From positions 121,050 through 185,049 of the forward strand of contig NZ_BQUN01000182.1 of assembly GCF_026008495.1 (NCBI RefSeq): a stretch of DNA of 64,000 nucleotides. Reading direction: 5' to 3'. How positions within the stretch are numbered: the first letter of the stretch is position 1; each line of letters opens with the position of its first letter. Below the pieces are notes generated by a model, which ran no database searches, was not told the origin of the DNA, and was given only the letters and a program-made list of their open reading frames with translations. Below, in pieces: positions 9,301-14,872 of the stretch. The DNA is from Streptomyces sp. A012304. Lineage in GTDB: Bacteria; Actinomycetota; Actinomycetes; Streptomycetales; Streptomycetaceae. The translations under genes and the position numbers were made by a program.

Positions 9301-9722
9301 CGGCCACGGGGAGCGACCACTCCTGGCGCGGCGGACTGAGCGGCATCGGATTCGCGCTGGCGGACATCCCGCACGGCGCCCACCGCGGCACCGGGCCGGC
9401 CCTCGACCGCGCCGTGAGCGACGCGGTGCGCGGCGGGCCGCTGCCCGACCACAGCCTCGGACGCGGCGAACTGGGCAGGCTCGAACTGCTCACCCTCGCG
9501 GCCGGCCTGGGCCACGACGCCGCGCTGACCCACCTCGCGCACCGCACGGGCGCGTTGCTGGCGGACCTCACCCGCGGCGGTCCCCGGTGCGCCGTCCCCG
9601 CCGGCACGGACTCACCCGACCTCATGAACGGCCTGTCCGGCATCGGACACGGCCTGCTGAGACTGGCCGCCGCCGAAACGGTTCCGTCCGTTCTGGCGCT
9701 GCGGCCGCCGCGAAAGCGGTGA
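6384..9722 (+). CDS. lanM: Class II lanthipeptide synthetase LanM with degenerate (zinc-ligand-less) cyclase domain
   Basis: Up to 1112 residues from the ATG at 6384; GTG 6411, GTG 6420 and ATG 6453 are alternatives. The first 140 residues are a low-complexity linker with a repeated DGTAALSADGGPK-like unit. The dehydratase follows (about 170-720) and looks intact: VRGDVHRRGRAVAVLTF, IVYKPRSL, and LDATDIHCENLIA followed by VLVDLETLFHP. The LanC-like domain (about 770-1112) has the usual GFAHGYTGVA start and the LMNGLSGIGHGLLRL end. All three zinc ligands are replaced: the canonical SWC motif reads SWRGGLSG (Arg982), and the canonical HSLCHG reads HSLGRG (Gly1026, Arg1027). It should therefore phosphorylate and dehydrate Ser/Thr but not catalyse zinc-dependent thioether closure. 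The peptide gene 60 bases downstream, which lacks Cys, agrees with this. Confidence 0.92.
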   Translation: MSAPRGRGTVRCVDNERAADTTAMPPEGSWWAYGLRPEERRRQPGPPTSRTDAGTPAPAGRHPRSRGAVDDTAALSADGGPKRVAPDGTAILSAGGTADGRAGHADGAADGRLGGARADGTAALSADGGPKPAVPDGPAPVAARLTDPLTESAADLAARTARPDWAAWTERAVATAPEQEPAVPGEVEWETGFGLICAPFAEEAAERFARSVAASGLPADAAALRAAFTEHLTGRLVGTAARCLVAELHTARERGRLDGGSAHERFASFVRQTARRRGLWELLTRYPVLARLLAQTSRHALDAWTELLRRLAADREAIVRTLLGGTDPGPLREVAVRGDVHRRGRAVAVLTFADGGRIVYKPRSLATHRHFNRVLEWLDARLPEAGLRTLRLLDRATHGWVEHVAAAPCRSTAHVDRFYRRLGTLMAVLHALDATDIHCENLIACADQPVLVDLETLFHPSDTGAVGDDPAQRALSASVLRIALLPTLVFGRSGGWDVSALGGGHQGDLPLDAPHWAAPGTDRMHLVYRPARFPGADNRPRLGEAEVDPARFAEALLDGFRAGYDTITSHRAEFTAPDGPVRAFVSDEARVVARPTRFYTTLLDELTHPDVLADALDRDRAFDLLRTFPVRGDLDQRVVRHEVTDLWAGDVPLFTHRVGGRDVTAAGQVLPRVFAVPAVDRVLAKVEAMGTVDRYDQEWIIRAAVAAGAGTGAHPCGADGPTGSGRGGVGPSGPGTAGPEQCLAAARHIADRVIAGGFRDERRINWLGLQRADERHWAVMPLGAGFAHGYTGVAVFLAQLAELGSVPRYADAARRAVTPVPRLLEELSGQPADLAAVGCGAFDGLGGLAYALTHLAALLRDDEVAAWVEPAVELAAEAAARTTALTVADGLAGGVATMLAVHEHTGLPAAARCAALCAERLSSLMSRPAGATSRLPAGFADGLHGVGWALTRHADATGAPVPTGAVEALSAQPATGSDHSWRGGLSGIGFALADIPHGAHRGTGPALDRAVSDAVRGGPLPDHSLGRGELGRLELLTLAAGLGHDAALTHLAHRTGALLADLTRGGPRCAVPAGTDSPDLMNGLSGIGHGLLRLAAAETVPSVLALRPPRKR

Positions 9723-9781
9723 ACGGTGGTGCCTGCGCACCATCGACGGCACGAACTGTTCCATCGACACAGGGGGGAATC

Positions 9782-9985
9782 ATGAACGAGAACGGACGCA
9801 CACCCGCCGAGGCGGAGACGGAAGAGGCCGCCGCCCTCGACCACCAGGGAACGCCCGACCCGGCAGGACGGCTGGGCGGCCGGCTGAGGGCCGTGATGGG
9901 GATGCGGCCGGTGCTGATCGCCGGAATGGTCATGGGCATGGCCGTGCACAGCGACCCGGAGACCATCTCCACGGCCCTGCTCTGA
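9782..9985 (+). CDS. Cysteine-free precursor-like peptide downstream of lanM
   Basis: A 67-residue peptide starting at the ATG at 9782, with AGGGGGGA a few bases upstream. The first half is acidic and hydrophilic (MNENGRTPAEAETEEAAALD), like a RiPP leader. The second half has RLGGRLRAVMGMRPVLIAG, then MVMGMAV and HSDPETISTALL at the C-terminus. There is no Cys at all; Ser57, Thr61, Ser63 and Thr64 in the last 11 residues are the plausible dehydration sites. It lies 59 bases after lanM on the same strand and is closed by a strong terminator, so it is the natural substrate candidate. It could instead be an unrelated small membrane peptide, because the Val-Leu-Ile-Ala-Gly-Met stretch is hydrophobic. 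The assignment as substrate rests on size, architecture and position. Confidence 0.75.
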   Translation: MNENGRTPAEAETEEAAALDHQGTPDPAGRLGGRLRAVMGMRPVLIAGMVMGMAVHSDPETISTALL

Positions 9986-10001
9986 CCGCGCCGCGACGAC
10001 C

Positions 10002-10046
10002 CGCCCGGTCCACCGGCCCCGCTCTCCGCGGCCGGTGGACCGGGCG
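10002..10046 (+). terminator. Strong hairpin terminator after the second peptide gene
   Basis: A perfect 17-bp inverted repeat (left arm 10002-10018, right arm 10030-10046) with an 11-base loop begins 16 bases after the stop of the peptide gene. It closes the lanM-peptide transcript before the regulator gene. Confidence 0.85.
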
Positions 10047-10098
10047 GAGCCGACAGAAACGCGTTTATCGAGGAGCCATCGAACGTTGATGCGGGACG

Positions 10099-10104
10099 CA
10101 TAGT
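10099..10104 (+). promoter_or_regulatory. Possible -10 element (CATAGT) for a leaderless LAL regulator transcript
   Basis: CATAGT ends eight bases before the GTG at 10113, and there is no ribosome-binding sequence between them. This is the spacing of leaderless Streptomyces transcripts. No convincing -35 was seen. Confidence 0.4.
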
Positions 10105-10112
10105 GTGTTCGG

Positions 10113-13055
10113 GTGCATGCCACCTCACCCACAGTGATCGGCCGAGCCGGCGAACTACGGGAACTGGAAGCGGCCGTACAGCGAAGTCGTGAACACCGGG
10201 GAACCACGGTCTTCGTGGTCGGCGAACCGGGGATCGGCAAGTCCCGCCTCGTCGACCAGGTCGCGGGCCGGGCCCGCGACAGCACCGCGGTCCTGCGCGG
10301 GCGGTGCAGTGGCACCGGCGCCCCCATGGCGCTCCGGCCCCTGGCCGAGGCACTGCTGTCACTGGACCGCACCGGCGCCACCCCGCAGGACCCCGCACTG
10401 CGCCCCTACCGGGTGGCGCTGTCCACGCTCGTACCGCAGTGGCGGGAACACTCCGGACCCCACCAGCCGGAATCGCTGATCGTGCTCGCCGAGGCCACCC
10501 TGCGGCTGCTCGCCGGCATCGGCCGCGACCGGGGATGCCTGCTCGTCCTGGAGGACCTGCACGACGCCGACGCCGAGTCGATCGCCGTCACCGAGTACCT
10601 CATGGACAACCTCACCGACCTGCCCGTCACCCTCTTCGTCACACTGCGCCCGGACGAGGGACCGGCGCTCGACCTCGCGTACCGGAGCCGGAACCGCACC
10701 GTGGGACAGGTCGTCGAACTCCAGCCGCTCACGGCACAGGACGTGGCGGAACTCACCGCCACCTGCCTCGGCGCGCCGGTGGACGCGCTGCCCTCCCCGG
10801 TGGTCCGGCGCCTCCAGCGCGACGCCGACGGCATACCGCTGACCGTGGAGGAATTACTCAACGGAATGATCACCGCGAGAGCCCTGCGACAGACCGCCGC
10901 GGGAGAGTGGCACCTCGCCCGTGACCTCGACACCACCGTGCCCGCCACCCTGGCGCGCAGCGTCGCGGCCCGCGCCGATCGTCTGGGCCCGCAGGGCAGG
11001 GCCGCCCTCGACACCGCGGCCGTCCTGGGACGCAGGTTCTCGGCCGGCCTCCTCCAACTGGTCACCGGACTCGACGACCGGAGCCTGCACATCCACCTGC
11101 GGACCGCCGTCGACGCCCGGCTGATCCTGCCGGACGGCGCCAACGGCGACATGTACGTCTTCCGCCACGCACTCACCGCCGACGCCCTGCTGGCCGGCCT
11201 GCTGCCGGGACAACGGGCCACGATCGCCCGGCAGGCGGCGGACGCCCTGGAGAAGGCGCAGGCAACCCAGGCCGGACTTCCCGACGAATGGCGAGAGCTG
11301 GCCATCGAACTGCGATGTGCCTGCGGCGACCGCCACCAGGCGGGTCTGCTGCTCGCGGAAGCCGGGGAGCAGGCGCTCCGGGAAGGATTCGCCACCAAGG
11401 CGGCGGCCCTGCTGGAGAGATCCCTGGAGCTGCTCCCCCCGGACCGGTACAAGGACGCCTGGGCCGCCGCCGCGGACGCGCTGTTCGACGCCCTCACGGA
11501 ATCCGGCGCCGTGGAGCGGGCGTTCGTGTGCGCCGAGGCGTTCGCCCAGAAAGCGGTCCTGTACCTCGACGACACCCGCCGGGCCCGTCTGCACGCCCGG
11601 CTGGCCTGGGCCGCCGCCATGGTCGGCCGCTGGGAGGAGGCCGCCGGACAGGTCCGCACCGCACGTCTGCTGCTCGGCGACGACCGCACCCTGGAGGAGT
11701 GCGCCGCGGTCGACATCGTCGACGGCTACGTCCGGGTACGGGGAGGCCGGTCGGTGTCGGGCGTCGACACCGACCGGGTGGAGGCGCTGGCCCGCGCCGC
11801 CGTCGAGACCGCCGAACGCACCGGCCGCCCGGTCGTGGCCTGCCAGGGCCTGCAACTGCTCGCGCTGCTCGCCCGTTCCCGGAGCTTCGACGAGGCCAAC
11901 GGCCACCTGCGCCGCATCCTCGCCGTCGCGAACCGGCACGGCCTGGGCCTGTGGCGGGCACGCGCCCTGGGACGGCTGGCGGGCAACGAGGGACTCCTCA
12001 AGGGCAGCACGGGCCAGCTGGACCAGGTGCACCAGGTGTTCCTGCGGTCCGGCGCCCTCACCTCCGCCTACCAGATCGAGGCGAGCCTGGCCATGCTCGC
12101 GGTGCTGCGGGGGGAGTACCGGCGGGCCGAACTCGCCCTGTCGCACTGCGCGCCCGCGTTCGGCCGACTCGGTCACACCGGGGACCTCCAGTACACGTAC
12201 GTCATCCGGGCGACGTCGGCCGCCCATCGGGGCAGGCGCCGCGAGATGGAGAAACACCTGGCCGACTACCGCGACCACGGGGGAGAGGAATCGGAGTACA
12301 CCCCGGTCGTGCTCGGCCTGTGCCACGCGGTGTCGGCCCTGCTCGACGAGGACAGGACGGCGGCCCGCGCCACCCTCGCGCAGGCCCGGGAGTGGGGTCT
12401 GCGACACCCCACCGCCTACTCCCTCTACGGCCGTTACGGCCTGGAACTCCTGCTCGCGGCGGTCGACGCGGACACCGACTCGGACCGGCTGGCCGTCGTC
12501 GAGCGGGAGGCGTCCGCCCGCCTTCGCTGGAACCTCCAGTTCGTCCAGTTCTCCCGGGCCGTGCTGCTGGGCCGGGCGGCACGCCACGACGAAGCGGCCG
12601 CGGCGGTGCGGACCGCCCTGGAGACGTCCGCTCCCTTTCCCCTCGCCCGCCACCTCGGGCTGCGCCTGGTCGCCGAGGCCGCCCTGGCGGACGGCTGGGG
12701 CACCCCGGGGGTGTGGCTGCGCACAGCCGAGGAGCACTTCCACGACGAGGGAAACACCCCGGTGGCCAGCGCCTGCCGCGCCCTCATGCGCCGGGCGGGC
12801 CTGCCCGCCACCCAACGCCGCTCCGGCCACGGGCGTGTCCCCGAGGCGCTGCGCCATCTCGGCATCACGGCACGCGAGTACGAGGTCCTCGGCCTCCTGG
12901 CCCGGCGGTACGGCAACAACGAGATCGCGCGGCGGCTGTTCATCTCACCGCGCACGGCGGAGAAGCACGTGGCCAGCCTGTTGGCGAAGACCGGCAGCCC
13001 GGAACGCTCCGCCCTGTGCGAATTCGCCGGCCGGTCCGCCGAGGAGGACGCGTGA
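10113..13055 (+). CDS. LAL-type LuxR family transcriptional regulator (AAA+ ATPase plus HTH), TTA-containing
   Basis: A 980-residue large ATP-binding LuxR regulator. Residues 37-44 (GEPGIGKS) are the Walker A loop, and LLVLEDLHDAD near residue 145 is Walker B. A long alpha-helical TPR-like middle follows. Residues about 905-970 are a LuxR HTH (LGITAREYEVLGLLARRYGN, then NEIARRLFISPRTAEKHVASLL). The start is GTG 10113. Codon 248 is TTA (10854-10856), which makes translation depend on the bldA tRNA and ties it to development. It sits just after the lanM transcript and in the same direction, so it is the likely cluster-situated activator. Targets are inferred, not shown. Confidence 0.9.
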   Translation: MHATSPTVIGRAGELRELEAAVQRSREHRGTTVFVVGEPGIGKSRLVDQVAGRARDSTAVLRGRCSGTGAPMALRPLAEALLSLDRTGATPQDPALRPYRVALSTLVPQWREHSGPHQPESLIVLAEATLRLLAGIGRDRGCLLVLEDLHDADAESIAVTEYLMDNLTDLPVTLFVTLRPDEGPALDLAYRSRNRTVGQVVELQPLTAQDVAELTATCLGAPVDALPSPVVRRLQRDADGIPLTVEELLNGMITARALRQTAAGEWHLARDLDTTVPATLARSVAARADRLGPQGRAALDTAAVLGRRFSAGLLQLVTGLDDRSLHIHLRTAVDARLILPDGANGDMYVFRHALTADALLAGLLPGQRATIARQAADALEKAQATQAGLPDEWRELAIELRCACGDRHQAGLLLAEAGEQALREGFATKAAALLERSLELLPPDRYKDAWAAAADALFDALTESGAVERAFVCAEAFAQKAVLYLDDTRRARLHARLAWAAAMVGRWEEAAGQVRTARLLLGDDRTLEECAAVDIVDGYVRVRGGRSVSGVDTDRVEALARAAVETAERTGRPVVACQGLQLLALLARSRSFDEANGHLRRILAVANRHGLGLWRARALGRLAGNEGLLKGSTGQLDQVHQVFLRSGALTSAYQIEASLAMLAVLRGEYRRAELALSHCAPAFGRLGHTGDLQYTYVIRATSAAHRGRRREMEKHLADYRDHGGEESEYTPVVLGLCHAVSALLDEDRTAARATLAQAREWGLRHPTAYSLYGRYGLELLLAAVDADTDSDRLAVVEREASARLRWNLQFVQFSRAVLLGRAARHDEAAAAVRTALETSAPFPLARHLGLRLVAEAALADGWGTPGVWLRTAEEHFHDEGNTPVASACRALMRRAGLPATQRRSGHGRVPEALRHLGITAREYEVLGLLARRYGNNEIARRLFISPRTAEKHVASLLAKTGSPERSALCEFAGRSAEEDA

Positions 13056-13134
13056 GGCGGTAGGGAACCCCCCCGGGGCCGCGCCTTCGGCCGGTCCGTC
13101 CGTAATCCGCTGGAAGGGCCGTTTCCCGCCGTCC

Positions 13135-13140
13135 TATAGT
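13135..13140 (+). promoter_or_regulatory. -10 element TATAGT for a leaderless RNA-repair operon
   Basis: TATAGT ends seven bases before the ATG at 13148. A transcript starting at the usual distance from a -10 would begin on or next to that ATG, and no Shine-Dalgarno sequence is present. This favours ATG 13148 over the GTG at 13139, which overlaps the hexamer. Confidence 0.55.
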
Positions 13141-13147
13141 GCCGCGC

Positions 13148-14872
13148 ATGCGCACCCCTTACCCCCGCACCCCTCATTTGCCCTGGTCACCGGGTGCCTC
13201 CGCCGACGATGTGCGGGCCGGGAACCTGAGCGGGTGGGCAGGGCGGGAGATCGTCGTCACGGAGAAGCTCGACGGGGAGAACACGACGCTGTACGCCGAC
13301 GGGCTGCACGCGCGGTCCGTGGACTCCGCGCACCACCCGTCCCGGGCGTGGGTGAAGGCGTTGCAGGGCCGCGTCGCGGCCCGCATACCCGCCGGGTGGC
13401 GGATATGCGGGGAGAACATGTACGCCCGGCACTCGATCCCGTACGACCGCCTCGAAGGCTACTTCTACGGGTTCTCGGTGTGGGACGAGCACGACCGGTG
13501 CCTGGACTGGGACGCGACCGTGCGCTTCCTGCGCCACCTGGGCGTGCCGGTGCCGCCGGTGCTGTGGCGGGGCGTCTTCGACGAGGGGACGCTGCGACGG
13601 CTGACGGTGCGCACCGGGCGGCAGGAGGGGTACGTCGTACGGACCGTCGAGGGCTTCGCACATGAGGACTTCGCCGCGCGGGTCGCCAAGTGGGTGCGTC
13701 CCGGGCACGTGACGACGGGGACGCACTGGATGCACACGGCCGTCGTCGCGAACGGCCTCTCCCCGGCGTCCGCGCTGTGGGCCGTACGGTCCGGAGCGGC
13801 ACCCGACGCGCAGGCCCTGGCCGGTCACCTCGGAGTGCGTGAGGGGGACGCGCGGGCGGCCGCCGAGGCCGCCGCGCGGCTGGACGCGCTGGGGCGCGGC
13901 GGGGAGGCACGGCTCGCCGGAGTGCTCGCCGCACTGCTCCACCGCACGCCCCGGGCGCGGCTGATGACCCGGACCGCGGCCTCCCTGGGCGTGCCGCTCG
14001 CGCGCCGGGTGGCCGATCTGGTGGGACTGCACACCGCGCTGCACCGGCCGTACCCGGACACCGAACGGCGGGCCGGGCTCGCACGGATGTCGTTCGCGGC
14101 CGATCTCGGCGTGCTGCACGCCGTCGCCGCGGCGGTCGCCGAGGACGACGAGGCACGCGAGCAGGTCGAGTGGTCCGCCCTGCACGCGCAGGAGGCCGGA
14201 CTCCACGACGAGGCACCCCTCGGCCCGCTGCGGGCCGGACTGCGCGAGGCCCTCGACCGAGACGGCGTCGGCGGCGCGGCGGGGGACCGCTGCTGGGCGC
14301 AGGCACGGGAGGCGTACGCCCAGGGACGCGTCTCGACGGTGGAGGAGGCCGTCGCGGCGACCTGGAGGTGGCGCGACGGCGGCTTCCCCCGCCTGGTGCA
14401 CCTCGTCGGGCCGTCCGGCAGCGGCAAGAGCTCCTTCGCCGCACGGCTGGAGGGCGTCTCGGCCTGTGTGGCGCTGGACGGACTGCGCGCGGCACGCGGC
14501 GCGCGAGCGGACCAGAAGGCCAACGGACAGGTGCTGCGCGAGGGCCTGGAGCGGCTCGACACGGCACTCGCCGCCGGTGGCACGGTGGTATGGGACGCCA
14601 CATCGCTCAACCCGCACCAGCGGTCCCTGGTGCACGCCGTGGCCCGCCGCCGCGACGCGCTCGTCACCCACGCCGTGGTGCTCGCGGACGAGGACGAGCT
14701 CGTACGGCGCAACGCCACCCGCGCCCACCCGGTGCCGCCGGACGTGCTGACGGGGCAGCTGCGCCGGTTCGTGCCGCCGTACCCCGGCCAGGCGCACCGC
14801 ACCTGGTACGTGGACGCGGACGGGACCGTGCGGGACCGCGACGGCAGCCTGGAAGAGGGAGAGGACGCCTGA
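13148..14872 (+). CDS. RNA ligase fused to a P-loop polynucleotide kinase-like domain
   Basis: A 574-residue two-enzyme protein. Residues about 1-230 form a nucleotidyltransferase of the RNA-ligase superfamily. Motif I is EKLDGEN, with Lys40 as the predicted AMP-accepting lysine. GFSVWDE lies in the motif III/IIIa region, and EGYVVR followed by AKWVRPGH corresponds to motifs IV and V. A helical region (about 230-410) separates this from a P-loop domain with Walker A GPSGSGKSS near residue 420, VVWDATSLNPHQR and RRNATRAH. This resembles the kinases that phosphorylate 5'-OH RNA ends. The order ligase-kinase matches known RNA repair enzymes of the T4 Pnkp/Rnl1 type. The stop overlaps the start of the next gene (TGATG), so both products are made together. 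The substrate RNA is unknown. Confidence 0.85.
   Translation: MRTPYPRTPHLPWSPGASADDVRAGNLSGWAGREIVVTEKLDGENTTLYADGLHARSVDSAHHPSRAWVKALQGRVAARIPAGWRICGENMYARHSIPYDRLEGYFYGFSVWDEHDRCLDWDATVRFLRHLGVPVPPVLWRGVFDEGTLRRLTVRTGRQEGYVVRTVEGFAHEDFAARVAKWVRPGHVTTGTHWMHTAVVANGLSPASALWAVRSGAAPDAQALAGHLGVREGDARAAAEAAARLDALGRGGEARLAGVLAALLHRTPRARLMTRTAASLGVPLARRVADLVGLHTALHRPYPDTERRAGLARMSFAADLGVLHAVAAAVAEDDEAREQVEWSALHAQEAGLHDEAPLGPLRAGLREALDRDGVGGAAGDRCWAQAREAYAQGRVSTVEEAVAATWRWRDGGFPRLVHLVGPSGSGKSSFAARLEGVSACVALDGLRAARGARADQKANGQVLREGLERLDTALAAGGTVVWDATSLNPHQRSLVHAVARRRDALVTHAVVLADEDELVRRNATRAHPVPPDVLTGQLRRFVPPYPGQAHRTWYVDADGTVRDRDGSLEEGEDA

Noticed and set aside
6528-9542. 1004-codon minus-strand open frame opposite lanM
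   Set aside because: It mirrors the third-position GC bias of lanM, has no domain motif and no ribosome-binding site.
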